This document shows positions 27,258 through 36,112 of a stretch of DNA of 64,000 nucleotides, one piece after another. The first letter of the stretch is position 1, and each line of letters begins with the position of its first letter. A program made the position numbers and the translations under genes. The stretch covers positions 124,001 to 188,000 of the forward strand of contig NZ_JAUDBQ010000007.1 in assembly GCF_030372105.1 (NCBI RefSeq). Reading direction: 5' to 3'. The notes under the pieces are model-generated. The model ran no database searches and was not told the origin of the DNA. It saw nothing but the letters and a program-made list of their open reading frames with translations. The DNA comes from Cellulomonas cellasea (lineage in GTDB: Bacteria; Actinomycetota; Actinomycetes; Actinomycetales; Cellulomonadaceae).

Positions 27258-27803
27258 TCAGTGCTTGCGGTGCCGGATCTTCTCCGCCGCGAGGCCCACG
27301 GCCGCCGCCTTGGCGCCCGCCTCGGCGGTTTTCCGGCTCACCTTGGCGGCGCCCTTGGCCGCCTTCTTGGTGGTCTTGCGGGCCGCCGCCCGCACGTCCA
27401 GCCGTAGCGCGTCGAGCAGGAACGTCAGCGCGGCGCCGAACATGATGACGTCCTTGGCGTACCCCTCGCCCTGCGCGTTGGGACGCAGGTCCCCGGGGCC
27501 GCGGTGCAGCGACGGCGTCTTGAGGTACATGCCGAGGAGCGCCCCGGAGAACGCGGTGAACCCCGCCGCCACCACCGTCCGCGGCAGCACCGGCACGATG
27601 AGCGCCGAGCCGAGCGCGATCTCCGAGCTGGACAGGAGGTTCGCGAACTTCTTCGGCTCCATGTCCCCGAACTGCGGATACGCGGCGGCCGCCATGGCCT
27701 GCATGCCCCGCGCCGCGTCCTCGTCGGCGCCCCTCTTGCTCAGCCCCGAGTTGAGGATGTAAGCGCCCGCCGCCAGTCGCAACGGGATGAGATGGATGTG
27801 CAT
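27258..27803 (-). CDS. DoxX-like membrane protein
   Basis: 181 residues. Helices at about 5-20, 55-80, 83-95 and 115-135 match the short DoxX-like fold (RLAAGAYILNSGLSKRG, SSEIALGSALIVPVLPRTVV). The C-terminal ~50 residues are Lys/Ala-rich (KKAAKGAAKVSRKTAE), an unusual basic tail that could contact nucleic acid or acidic lipid. AGGAGG is just upstream of the ATG. Convergent with the LiaF-like gene, with a 12-base gap. Confidence 0.75.
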   Translation of the reverse strand: MHIHLIPLRLAAGAYILNSGLSKRGADEDAARGMQAMAAAAYPQFGDMEPKKFANLLSSSEIALGSALIVPVLPRTVVAAGFTAFSGALLGMYLKTPSLHRGPGDLRPNAQGEGYAKDVIMFGAALTFLLDALRLDVRAAARKTTKKAAKGAAKVSRKTAEAGAKAAAVGLAAEKIRHRKH

Positions 27804-27906
27804 GTGTCCTCCTGGGCCAGGGTCAGTGGCACGCGGACGCGCGTCATGGTGACGCTACGGCTGAACTGCGCGATCAACATCTCGAGACGGAGCCCCGCCT
27901 CCTGGA

Positions 27907-27928
27907 CGCATGTCCGGCTCGACATGCG
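27907..27928. promoter_or_regulatory. 8-bp inverted repeat in a divergent promoter region
   Basis: CGCATGTC and GACATGCG are separated by 6 bases, between the DoxX-like and GlsB-like genes. It could be a regulator site or a small hairpin in the leader of the GlsB-like mRNA. No promoter elements were identified. Confidence 0.3.
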
Positions 27929-27994
27929 GGATTCCTGGCCAGATGAGAAGTTCTTCCACGTCAGCCATCGATCCATCACAGGGAGACACACCTC

Positions 27995-28249
27995 ATGGGC
28001 TTCTTCGGCTTCCTCCTCCTCGGCCTGCTCGCCGGCGTCATCGCCAAGGCGCTCCTCCCCGGACGCCAGGGCACCGGCTGGCTGCTCACCCTCGTGCTGG
28101 GTGTGCTGGGCGCCGTGCTGGGCGGCTGGCTCGGGAGCGTGCTGTTCAACAAGGGGCTGGAGGAGTTCTTCTCGATCCAGACCTGGCTGCTCGCGATCCT
28201 CGGCTCGGTGATCGTGTTCCTCATCTACGGGGCGCTGCGCAAGCGCTGA
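27995..28249 (+). CDS. GlsB/YeaQ/YmgE-type small membrane protein
   Basis: 84 residues with three hydrophobic helices: FFGFLLLGLLAGVIAKALLP, TGWLLTLVLGVLGAVLGGWLG (split here TGWLLTLVLGV, LGAVLGGWLG) and WLLAILGSVIVFLIYGAL. This is the transglycosylase-associated / general-stress membrane protein family. A GGGAGA lies about 11 nt before the ATG. It is divergent from the DoxX-like gene and followed by a strong hairpin, so it is a single-gene unit. Confidence 0.85.
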   Translation: MGFFGFLLLGLLAGVIAKALLPGRQGTGWLLTLVLGVLGAVLGGWLGSVLFNKGLEEFFSIQTWLLAILGSVIVFLIYGALRKR

Positions 28250-28260
28250 CTCGCACGCGC

Positions 28261-28291
28261 CCGGGGCGCGGGCCATCAGCCCGCGCCCCGG
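28261..28291 (+). terminator. Hairpin terminator after the GlsB-like gene
   Basis: Perfect 13-bp stem (28261-28273 with 28279-28291) and 5-nt loop, 11 bases after the stop codon. Confidence 0.75.
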
Positions 28292-28429
28292 ACACGCCGA
28301 CGTCGAAATCACCCCATTCGTCGCATTCGCCGATGTGCGGCCCCTACGTTGTCGCCATCAGATCGATCTGCAGGACCGCCGTGGGCCGTCCCGGCCCAGG
28401 CGCCGCTCCTCGACCAGGAGGTCCTCATC

Positions 28430-29995
28430 GTGAGAATGCGTCGAACCGCACTCGGGCTCGTCATAGCCGGGGCACTGACCGTGGGCGCCGGGGTGGCGTC
28501 GCCGGTGGCGGCCCACCCGCCCGCCTCGAACCCCCACACCTCGACCGCGGCGGCCTTCGCCAAGAAGGTCACCGCCAAGAACGTCCTGCGCCACCTCGGG
28601 CAGCTCCAGAAGATCGCCGACCAGAACGGCGGGAACCGCGCCGCCGCCACACCCGGCTATGAGGCGAGCGCCCGGTACGTCGAGAAGACCTTGAAGAAGG
28701 CCGGGTACACCACCGAGCGGGACTACTTCACGTTCGACCGGGAGATCCTCGACGCGCAGACCCTCACCCTGGCCCCCGCCGCAGGCGACCCGGTCAGCTA
28801 CGTGGTCGACCAGATGGCGTACTCCGCGAGCACGCCCGTGGGCGGCGTCACCGCTGACGTGGCCAGCCCCACCGACACCTTCGGCTGCACCCCCGAGACC
28901 TGGGAGGGCGTCGACGTCACGGGCAAGATCGCACTGGTCAGCCGCGGCGGCTGCACCTTCGCGATCAAGGGCGCCACCGCCGAGGCGGCGGGCGCGGCGG
29001 CCACCGTCATCTACAACAACACCGACGGGCTCCTCAACGGCACACTCGGCGAGGAGAACGGCGTCGGCATCGCCGTCGCGGGCATCTCCCTGGCCGACGG
29101 CCAGGCCCTCGTCGCCGCGGCCGCCTCCGGCCCGCTCGCCCTCACGCTGGACGTGCGGTCGCACACCGAGACGACCGAGAGCTTCAACGTGATCGCCGAG
29201 ACGAAGAAGGGCCGCGACGACAACGTCGTGATGCTCGGCGCCCACCTCGACGGCGTGGAGGAGGGGCCCGGGATCAACGACAACGGCTCAGGCTCCGCGG
29301 CGCTGCTCGAGGTGGCCGTCCAGCTCGCCGACGCCAAGAAGCTCAACAACACGGTCCGCTTCGCCTGGTGGGGCGCCGAGGAGCTCGGCCTGATCGGCTC
29401 CACCCGGTACGTCACCGACCTCGCCGCCCAGGCGGGCGAGCTCGACCGCATCGCCACCTACCTGAACTTCGACATGGTGGGCTCGCCGAACTACATCATC
29501 GGCGTGTACGACGCGGACGAGTCGACGTACGAGGCGCCGGTGGCGGTGCCCGAGGGCTCCGCCGCCACCGAGGACGTGCTCACCGACTACTTCGACAGCA
29601 TCGGCCAGGCGTGGGTGGACACCGAGTTCTCGGGCCGCTCCGACTACCAGGCGTTCATCCTCAACGGCATCCCCGCCTCCGGCCTGTTCACCGGGGCGGA
29701 CGACGTGAAGACCGACGAGGAAGTCGCCCTGTTCGGCGGCACTGCCGGGATCACCCACGACCCGAACTACCACTCGCCGGGCGACGACCTGACGAACATC
29801 AACGCCGAGGCGCTGGGCATCATGAGCAAGGCGATCGCGTTCGCGACGTACTCGCTCGCGCAGGACACGTCGGCGATCAACGGCGTCTCCGGCCCCGGCG
29901 ACCAGCCGGTCAAGCCGAAGCCCGGCAAGCCCGGCAAGCCGTGGAAGCACGGCAAGAGCCACGGCGCCCCGGGGCACTGGGACAAGGCGGCCTGA
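28430..29995 (+). CDS. Secreted M28 zinc aminopeptidase with PA domain
   Basis: 521 residues. Start GTG 28430 is set by AGGAGG 8 nt upstream and is followed by a Sec signal peptide (MRRTALGLVIAGALTVGAG, cleavage probably near PVAA-HP). A protease-associated domain lies at about 125-240. The M28 di-zinc site is complete: H272, D284, E317-E318, D348 and H448, in GAHLDG, INDNGSGS, EELGLIGS, FDMVGS and HSPGDD. The C-terminus is a Lys/Pro/Gly/His-rich tail. Extracellular peptide turnover for nutrition is likely, as in Streptomyces aminopeptidase S. Confidence 0.93.
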   Translation: MRMRRTALGLVIAGALTVGAGVASPVAAHPPASNPHTSTAAAFAKKVTAKNVLRHLGQLQKIADQNGGNRAAATPGYEASARYVEKTLKKAGYTTERDYFTFDREILDAQTLTLAPAAGDPVSYVVDQMAYSASTPVGGVTADVASPTDTFGCTPETWEGVDVTGKIALVSRGGCTFAIKGATAEAAGAAATVIYNNTDGLLNGTLGEENGVGIAVAGISLADGQALVAAAASGPLALTLDVRSHTETTESFNVIAETKKGRDDNVVMLGAHLDGVEEGPGINDNGSGSAALLEVAVQLADAKKLNNTVRFAWWGAEELGLIGSTRYVTDLAAQAGELDRIATYLNFDMVGSPNYIIGVYDADESTYEAPVAVPEGSAATEDVLTDYFDSIGQAWVDTEFSGRSDYQAFILNGIPASGLFTGADDVKTDEEVALFGGTAGITHDPNYHSPGDDLTNINAEALGIMSKAIAFATYSLAQDTSAINGVSGPGDQPVKPKPGKPGKPWKHGKSHGAPGHWDKAA

Positions 29996-30016
29996 CGCGC
30001 CTCACACCCCGCAGGC

Positions 30017-30059
30017 ACGGGCGGGGCTGGTGGACATGTGGTCCGCCAGCCCCGCCCGT
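30017..30059. terminator. Bidirectional hairpin terminator
   Basis: 19-bp stem (30017-30035 with 30041-30059) with one wobble pair and a 5-nt loop, between the convergent M28 peptidase and CBS-protein genes. Confidence 0.8.
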
Positions 30060-30073
30060 CATGTGTGCCGCAG

Positions 30074-31102
30074 TCAGCGTCCGGCGACCGCCGGCTCGGG
30101 CTGCGTCGGCGGGAAGAGCCGGCTCAGCACATCCGACAGCGTGATCACCCCGGAGAGCCCATCCGGCCCCTCCACCACCGCGAGGTGCTGGCGGGTCTCC
30201 CGCATCGCCGCGAGCGCGCTCGACACCGGGGTCGCGACGGGCAGCATGAGCACCGGCCGCATGAGCTCGACCACCGGGAGGTCGTCCCGCTCGGTCAGGG
30301 TGTCCCGCACGTGGACCACGCCCACCAGGGCGCCGGCGTCCGCCACGAGCACCCGCAGGTGCCCCGAGGCGAGGCTGGCCGCGCGCACGTCCGCCACGGT
30401 GGCGTCCCTCGGCACGGACGTAGGCCGGACGTCGGGCCGCAGCAGGTCGGCCACCGTGAGCCGCTGCAGGTCCAGCGCCCCCGCGAGCTGCGCGGAGAAC
30501 CCCGCGTCCAGCGCGCCGACGTTCACCGAGTGCTCCACCAGATGCCGCAGGTCGTCGGGGTTCTGCCCCGCCGCCACCTGCCCGGCAGGCTCCACGCCCA
30601 CCTTGCGCAGGCACCAGTTGGCCATCCCGTTGAGCGCCACCAGCAGGGGGCGGGTCAGCACCATGAAGCCCCGCATCGGCAGCGCCAGCATCGTCGCCGA
30701 CGCCTCCGGGTGGGCGATGGCCCAGGACTTCGGCGCCATCTCCCCCACCACCAGGTGCAGGAACGTCACGATCATCAGCGCCAGGACGAACCCCGCCACG
30801 TCGGCGAGGACCAGCGGCGCGCCCCACGCCTCGAACAGCGGCGTGAGCCAGTGGTGCACCGCGGGCTTCGTGATGGCGCCGAGCGCCAGCGTGCACGCCG
30901 TGATGCCGAGCTGCGACCCAGCCAGCAGCAGCGTCAGCTCCGAGGAGCTGCGCAGCGCGGCACGCGCCGACCGGCTCGTCGCCGCCGCGTCCTCCAGCCG
31001 GTGCCGCTTGGCGGCGAGCAGGGCGAACTCGATCGCCACGAAGAACGCACTGAGCGCGATCAGCAGCACTGTCACAGCGATGACTGCCCACGGGCCGCTC
31101 AT
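30074..31102 (-). CDS. CorC/HlyC-type CNNM-CBS membrane protein (short paralogue)
   Basis: 342 residues. N-terminal DUF21/CNNM membrane domain of 3-4 helices (VIAVTVLLIALSAFFVAIEF, then SELTLLLAGSQLGITACTLALG in two parts SELTLLLAGSQ and LGITACTLALG), then a CBS pair from about residue 200. It lacks the CorC_HlyC C-terminal domain that its upstream neighbour has. The family is linked to magnesium/cobalt efflux or homeostasis. The start overlaps the end of the longer paralogue by 4 bases, so the two are translationally coupled and may form a heteromer. Confidence 0.85.
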   Translation of the reverse strand: MSGPWAVIAVTVLLIALSAFFVAIEFALLAAKRHRLEDAAATSRSARAALRSSSELTLLLAGSQLGITACTLALGAITKPAVHHWLTPLFEAWGAPLVLADVAGFVLALMIVTFLHLVVGEMAPKSWAIAHPEASATMLALPMRGFMVLTRPLLVALNGMANWCLRKVGVEPAGQVAAGQNPDDLRHLVEHSVNVGALDAGFSAQLAGALDLQRLTVADLLRPDVRPTSVPRDATVADVRAASLASGHLRVLVADAGALVGVVHVRDTLTERDDLPVVELMRPVLMLPVATPVSSALAAMRETRQHLAVVEGPDGLSGVITLSDVLSRLFPPTQPEPAVAGR

Positions 31103-32502
31103 CGGTCCCCCTCCTCGGTGTCGGCGGTGGCGGCAGGCGGCTCGGCCTGCGTGAGGTCGGGGAACGTGACCCGCACCCTGGCGGGCACGTGACGCTCGAC
31201 CTCCTCCACCTCCACGCGCATCACGACAGGCGGGGGCGCATCGGCCAGGGCCAGGTGGGCGGGATCCGGCGGGAGCTCGACGTCCACCACCGTGCCCACA
31301 TCGGGCAGGCCGCCATGAACCGCGATCACCAGGCCGGAGATGGTCTCGTAGTCGCCGCGCGGCAGGTCGTGCCCGACGGCGCGCTCCACCTCGTCGACGT
31401 GCACGTCACCGGCCATCAGCCAGATGCCGTCCTCGTCCTGCGGCGCGCCCAGCGGCACGTCCTCGTCATGCTCGTCGGTGATCTCCCCGACGAGCTCCTC
31501 CGCGAGGTCCTCCAACGTCAGCACCCCGGCGAAGCCGCCGTACTCGTCGACCACGCAGGCGAGTTGGTTGCCGGCGCCGGTCAGCACCCGCAGCGCGTCC
31601 GGCAGCGGCATCGATGTGGCGAGCATCAGCGCCGGGCGCATGATCGACGCGGCCTCGTCGGCGTCACGGCCGTCGATCGCCAGCACGTCCTGCAAATGCA
31701 CCACGCCGACCACCTGGTCGTCGTGGTCCAGGACGGGGTAGCGCGAGTGCCCGGTGCTCATCAGCGCGCGCACGTGGCTGAGGGTGTCGTCCGCCCGCAC
31801 CACGTCCACCCGCGAGCGCGAGATCATCGCGTGCTCCACGTCCTGCTCCGGGAAGTCCAGGATCCGGTCCAGCAGCACCGACAGCTCGGCGGGCAGGTCA
31901 CCGCTCTCCCGGGAGTCCGCGACGATGTGCTCGAGGTCGCGCACCGTGGCCGAGTGCTCCACGTCATGCACCGGCTCGATGCGCAGCGCGCGCAGCAACA
32001 GGTTCGAGGCCTGGTCGAAGATGCGGATGAGCCACCCGAACACCGCCAGGTACGCGGTGGTGGACCTCGCGAGCCACAGGGCCACCGGCTCCGGGCGCGC
32101 GATGGCCAGGTTCTTGGGGAACAACTCCCCCACGACCATCTGCACGAATGTGGAGAACAGCAGCGCGAGCACCGTCCCGATCGCGATGCCGACGCCGGTG
32201 GGCACGCCCACCCCGCCGAGCGCCTCGCCGAGGGAGGCCCCGATCAACGGCTCCGCCACGTACCCGACCAGCAGGCCGGTCACGGTGATCCCGAGCTGCG
32301 CGCCCGAGAGCATGAAGGACGTCCGGCGGGTCACCGCCAGCGCGCGCTGGGCCCCCGCGTCACCGGCCGCCGCACGCGCGCCCAGGCGCGAGCGGTCCAC
32401 CGCCATGTAGGCGAACTCCTGGGCCACGAAATACCCCGTGACCGCCGTGATCGCCAGCACCACCAGGATGCCGAGCAACAACGTCAGCACCCACATCACC
32501 AC
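31099..32502 (-). CDS. CorC/HlyC-type CNNM-CBS membrane protein (full length)
   Basis: 467 residues: DUF21/CNNM transmembrane domain (1-~190), CBS pair (~210-335, with SRYPVLDHDDQVVGVVHLQD in the first), and a CorC_HlyC ligand-binding domain (~345-435). Probable Mg2+/Co2+ transporter or regulator at the cell membrane. The first codons are GTG GTG ATG after a G-rich Shine-Dalgarno, so the start may be 32502 or 32496. First gene of the two-gene operon and divergent from the RDD gene. Confidence 0.88.
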   Translation of the reverse strand: MVMWVLTLLLGILVVLAITAVTGYFVAQEFAYMAVDRSRLGARAAAGDAGAQRALAVTRRTSFMLSGAQLGITVTGLLVGYVAEPLIGASLGEALGGVGVPTGVGIAIGTVLALLFSTFVQMVVGELFPKNLAIARPEPVALWLARSTTAYLAVFGWLIRIFDQASNLLLRALRIEPVHDVEHSATVRDLEHIVADSRESGDLPAELSVLLDRILDFPEQDVEHAMISRSRVDVVRADDTLSHVRALMSTGHSRYPVLDHDDQVVGVVHLQDVLAIDGRDADEAASIMRPALMLATSMPLPDALRVLTGAGNQLACVVDEYGGFAGVLTLEDLAEELVGEITDEHDEDVPLGAPQDEDGIWLMAGDVHVDEVERAVGHDLPRGDYETISGLVIAVHGGLPDVGTVVDVELPPDPAHLALADAPPPVVMRVEVEEVERHVPARVRVTFPDLTQAEPPAATADTEEGDR

Positions 32503-32744
32503 CCGCCCCCCTTCGGCACTGCGCTCTCGCGCGGCTCATGGGGGCGTCTACTGTCGCTGTCCATCGGTCTCCAGGTAGGGGGCAGGCTGACGAGGACCCA
32601 ACGATCGAATGCCCCCGCCCGTTCCCGACGGCTGGTGTGGCGCCGCACACGATCGTCGGGCCCCACGGCGCGCGCCTGAGCGGCGGGCCAGGTGCGTGCC
32701 CCGAATCGCTGCGCGGCACGGGCGCCGCACGCCAGGATGTCCGG

Positions 32745-33857
32745 ATGAGCGAGCCGGCGTCCGACACCACGCCAGCGCAGTCGTGGGATCTCCCGACGGG
32801 CGAGCACTCCGCGATCCCCGTGCCCTTCGCGAGTTGGCTGATGCGGTTGATCGCGGTGCTGCTCGACCAGGCGCTGGTCGCGGGCGTGGCCTTCCTCGCG
32901 TCCGGGAGCATCGGATACGAGGGCCCGACGCTGCACCCGGGCGTGGCGAACCTCATCCAGGACCCGTCGGGGACGTCCGTCGTGTCGGGCTGGGTCGTCG
33001 CGACGCTGGCGCTGATGGCGCTCTTGCAGGCCTACCTCGGCGCGACGCCGGGCAAGTGGATCATGGGGATCGCCGTGGTGCGGACGGCCACCGGCCGGCC
33101 CGCCGGCGCGCTGCTCACCGTCCTGCGCACGGTGTCGCACCTGCTCGACTCGATCCTGCTGATCGGGTACCTGCGCCCTCTGGTCAACCGCGAGCGCCGG
33201 ACCTTCGCCGACAGCATCGCGGGCACGTATGTGCTGGCCACGAGGCGCCCGCTGCCGTGGGTGTCGCCGCTCGTGGACCAGAGGGGTGGGTGGATCGAGC
33301 CGCCGCCACCGTGGGAGGAGCCCGCCCAGCCCCGCTGGCGCCGCGTCGTGGGCTCGGTCGTCATCACCGCAGGCGTGCTCGGCATGGCCTTCTCCTGCGC
33401 GCCGACGTCCGGGACGAGTGGCGGGATCAGCCTCCAGTGCTGGGCGCCCTCAGACACCGACGGCACTGCTGGCCCCGTCCTGACGGAGGCGTGGGCCACC
33501 GCGCAGTCGTCGAACGAGTGGACTCGGCTCGGGGTCACGCGTGGGGACCGCACGCTCCCCCGGCTGGACGTGACCTGGCAGCTCATGGGCGACTACCAGA
33601 TGGACGACGTCTCCTTCGCCGCGTCACAGGACACCTGGTGGGCCACGGTGCGCGGCGCGGACGGCGCCGTGATCCGGACGATCAGGGTGACCTCCGCGCA
33701 GGCGATCGACGGGCTGACTGGCGCCACCTTCACCGGGGACACGGTGAAGGCGTCGGTCCCGTGGGAGGCGGTCGACGAGGCCGTCGTCGGCGCATGGACC
33801 TTGGAGGCGGGCCAGACCCGGGGCGGGCAGGCAGTCGCGAGCTGCAGCGCCTTCTGA
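32745..33857 (+). CDS. RDD-family membrane protein with extracytoplasmic C-terminal domain
   Basis: 370 residues. The RDD domain (about 25-170) contains MRLIAVLLDQALVAG and LGATPGKWIMGIAVVRTATG. A further helix (VVGSVVITAGVLGMAFSCA, about 205-223) leads to ~145 residues that should be outside the cell, containing WATAQSSNEWTRLGVT. The ATG at 32745 has AGGA 7 nt upstream; the frame is open for 69 more codons but that part is not protein-like. RDD proteins have been tied to Na+/Li+ resistance in one case; here function is unknown. Confidence 0.8.
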   Translation: MSEPASDTTPAQSWDLPTGEHSAIPVPFASWLMRLIAVLLDQALVAGVAFLASGSIGYEGPTLHPGVANLIQDPSGTSVVSGWVVATLALMALLQAYLGATPGKWIMGIAVVRTATGRPAGALLTVLRTVSHLLDSILLIGYLRPLVNRERRTFADSIAGTYVLATRRPLPWVSPLVDQRGGWIEPPPPWEEPAQPRWRRVVGSVVITAGVLGMAFSCAPTSGTSGGISLQCWAPSDTDGTAGPVLTEAWATAQSSNEWTRLGVTRGDRTLPRLDVTWQLMGDYQMDDVSFAASQDTWWATVRGADGAVIRTIRVTSAQAIDGLTGATFTGDTVKASVPWEAVDEAVVGAWTLEAGQTRGGQAVASCSAF

Positions 33858-33990
33858 GCGCGGTCGGCGGGCCGCACCCTCAGGGTCGCCGCACGCTGCG
33901 GCGCAGCCTGTCAGAGGCCTGCGTGTCATCCATCGGATGAATTTTGATCGAGGCGTGGACTCCTGCGCTCCCCGCGGATAACCTCCCCGG

Positions 33991-34596
33991 ATGCCGCGCC
34001 GATCAACGTTGACCGCTGCCCTGCTCGTCGCCCTCGCGCTCGCGGCGTGCAGCGGCCCCGACCCCGAGGCTCCCCCCGTCGACACGTCCCGCGCGCCCAT
34101 CGACGACGTCGACACCTCCACCGGCGAGGCCCCCGACACCACCGACGACGGGCCCACCGACGCCCTGGCCCACATCACGAGCTGCGACCAGGTCGCCGCG
34201 CTCACCGGCGGCCTCACCGACGGGCTCACGCTCGTCGACCCGTCCGTCGATGAATGGGGGTTCGCTTGCCTCTGGGAGGCGCCGGACGCCACCGACCTCG
34301 CCGAGGTGCGCTCCATCGAAGTCATCGGCCAGCCCTTCGACCTCCGTGGGTCGATGACCACCCCCGCGGACATCGCCGCCGGCGGGGTGCTGACCCAGAT
34401 CCCCGACGCGACCCTTGAGCAGGCCGGTGGCATCGCCTACTCGATGCGGCTCGGCGACGTGGTCAGCGCGCTCGCCGTGACCATCCAAGTGCCCGACGCC
34501 GAGATCTCCGTCGGGGGCGGAGGCTGGGCCGGGCAGACGGCCGGGCTCGACGAGACCGCCGCCGTCCGCATCGCCACCGCAGTTCTGGGCCTCTGA
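33991..34596 (+). CDS. Lipoprotein of unknown function
   Basis: 201 residues. Lipoprotein signal with lipobox LAAC (cysteine at residue 20), an acidic Asp/Thr/Pro linker to about residue 60, then a domain of ~135 residues starting HITSCDQVAALTGGL with WGFACLWEAP. The two later cysteines could pair. The shape resembles DUF3558-like actinobacterial lipoproteins, a weak guess. Confidence 0.75.
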   Translation: MPRRSTLTAALLVALALAACSGPDPEAPPVDTSRAPIDDVDTSTGEAPDTTDDGPTDALAHITSCDQVAALTGGLTDGLTLVDPSVDEWGFACLWEAPDATDLAEVRSIEVIGQPFDLRGSMTTPADIAAGGVLTQIPDATLEQAGGIAYSMRLGDVVSALAVTIQVPDAEISVGGGGWAGQTAGLDETAAVRIATAVLGL

Positions 34597-34650
34597 CCGG
34601 GCGGCCTGTGGGACGCTGTGCCGCCCGCCCCGACAATTCAGGAGCATCCC

Positions 34651-35256
34651 GTGGTCGCAGACGTCCAGGACCTGGTCCGCATCGAGCGCTTCGCCGTCGA
34701 GCAGAAGATCACGATGATGGTGAACCGTTACGAGATCCGCGCCCTCGACGTGGACGGCAACCCCGGCGCCGTGCTGGCCGTCGCGCAGCAGAAGCGGATG
34801 GCCTTCAAGGAGCAGGTCACCTTCTACACCGATGAGTCCCGCCAGACGCCGGTCTTCGGGTTCAAGGCCCGGCAGCGTGTCGACCTCGGCGCCACCTACG
34901 ACGTGACCGACGCGCAGGGCGCCCCCATCGGCTCGTTCCGCAAGGACTTCGGCAAGTCGCTGCTCCGTTCCACGTGGCACCTCGACGCGAACGGTGTCAA
35001 CGCCATGGGCCAGGAGCGCAGCCAGGGCGTGGCCATCGGCCGCCGCATGTGGGAGATGTTGCCGGTGATCAGCGAGATCCCCGCACCGTTCGTCTTCCAC
35101 TTCGACTTCCACGACGCGGGCGGCCAACTCGTCATGTCGTCCGTGCGGCGGCGCTCGCTGCGCGACAGGTACGTCGTCGACGTCCCCGGCGGACGGCTCG
35201 ACGGGCGGGTCGCCGCCGCGATGGCCGTGGCGCTGGACGCCCTCCAGTCCCGCTGA
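34651..35256 (+). CDS. LURP-one-related / scramblase-like protein
   Basis: 201 residues. The GTG at 34651 is set by AGGAG 6 nt upstream. The run of beta-strand blocks YEIRALDVDGNPGAVLAVAQQ, then PVFGFKAR, YDVTDAQGAPIGSFRKDF and LRSTWHL fits the tubby-like barrel of LURP-one-related and phospholipid-scramblase proteins. No membrane segment or signal. Bacterial members have no firm function. It follows the lipoprotein gene by 54 bases on the same strand. Confidence 0.65.
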   Translation: MVADVQDLVRIERFAVEQKITMMVNRYEIRALDVDGNPGAVLAVAQQKRMAFKEQVTFYTDESRQTPVFGFKARQRVDLGATYDVTDAQGAPIGSFRKDFGKSLLRSTWHLDANGVNAMGQERSQGVAIGRRMWEMLPVISEIPAPFVFHFDFHDAGGQLVMSSVRRRSLRDRYVVDVPGGRLDGRVAAAMAVALDALQSR

Positions 35257-35306
35257 GCATCCCGCCGGCCTGGCGCCGGCCCCCGGCTGGCGGCATCATC
35301 GGCTGC

Positions 35307-35558
35307 ATGGCGCACACCACGTCCCGCTGGTCGATCCGCTCCGAGGACTCGCTGCTCAGCATCGGGTCCCGGGGGTCCGTGCTGTCGATCGGCTCGGTCG
35401 GGTCGGTGTTGTCCGTCGGCTCGGTGGGTTCCGCGGCGTCGGTGCTGTCGATCGGCTCGGCGTTCTGCGTCGGCTCGCTGCTGTCGGCCGCCTCGCTGTG
35501 GTCGGTGATGTCGTGGCGGTCGCGGCGCGGCGTGATGGGCGCACCCGCGCACAGGTGA
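35307..35558 (+). CDS. Small Ser/Gly-repeat hydrophobic protein
   Basis: 83 residues. Residues ~20-60 are a regular repeat of SVLSIGS/SVGSVLSVGSVGS, then AASVLSIGSAFCVGSLLSAASLW, without charged residues; both ends are basic. The period is about 5-6 residues, as in small beta-solenoid or pentapeptide-like proteins. No clear Shine-Dalgarno, and the gene starts 50 bases after the LURP-like gene. I have a vague memory of similar actinobacterial hypothetical proteins but cannot name a family. The DNA also shows near-repeats of GGGTCGGTGTTGTC type. Confidence 0.6.
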   Translation: MAHTTSRWSIRSEDSLLSIGSRGSVLSIGSVGSVLSVGSVGSAASVLSIGSAFCVGSLLSAASLWSVMSWRSRRGVMGAPAHR

Positions 35559-35562
35559 CGGC

Positions 35563-35940
35563 TCAGGTCGCGCTGTCGGGCGTGGCCGTCGAGCCCTCGT
35601 AGAGCCCGATCACGTTGCCGTCCGGGTCCGAGACGACAGCCCACCAGCTCGTCGCGTCGATCTGCGTCTTCGGCGCCCGCACCTCCCCGCCCAACGCCAC
35701 CACCTGCCCCAACAGGTCGTCGATCGAGTCCACCTCGACGTAGCTGCGGGGGGCGGTGAAGTCAGCGTCCCGCGGGGCCAGGCCGCCGCCGCTGATCTTG
35801 TTCGGCGCCTGCCACATCGGGTACCCCTCGAAGCCCGGCGCCTCCTGGATCTCCCAGCCGAACAGCGGGCCGTAGAACGCCTTGGCCCGCGCGAAGTCCT
35901 CGACGGGGATGTCGATGTGCGTGATGTCGCCGTGTGCCAT
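35563..35940 (-). CDS. VOC-superfamily (glyoxalase-like) protein
   Basis: 125 residues, one vicinal-oxygen-chelate module: HGDITHIDIPVEDFARAKAF at the start, FGWEIQEAPGFEGYPMW, and the closing DPDGNVIGLYEG. Members bind a metal or small molecule and include glyoxalases, dioxygenases and antibiotic-binding proteins; the ligand is not predictable. GAGGAG is upstream of the ATG. It is convergent with the Ser/Gly-repeat gene. Confidence 0.88.
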   Translation of the reverse strand: MAHGDITHIDIPVEDFARAKAFYGPLFGWEIQEAPGFEGYPMWQAPNKISGGGLAPRDADFTAPRSYVEVDSIDDLLGQVVALGGEVRAPKTQIDATSWWAVVSDPDGNVIGLYEGSTATPDSAT

Positions 35941-36112
35941 CTCGTCTCCTCAACGCAGGGCCGGGCCGCCCGGGTGCGGCTGGGCCGACTCTTCGCAGCG
36001 TAGGTCGGGCGGCGGCGGGCCGCGCGTTCGCTCAGCGCCACGCCCGAGATTCCCCTCGCCAATGCCTTGGTCGGATTTCCCCGGGCGCTGCGAAGGCGCC
36101 TAGCAGTCATGA

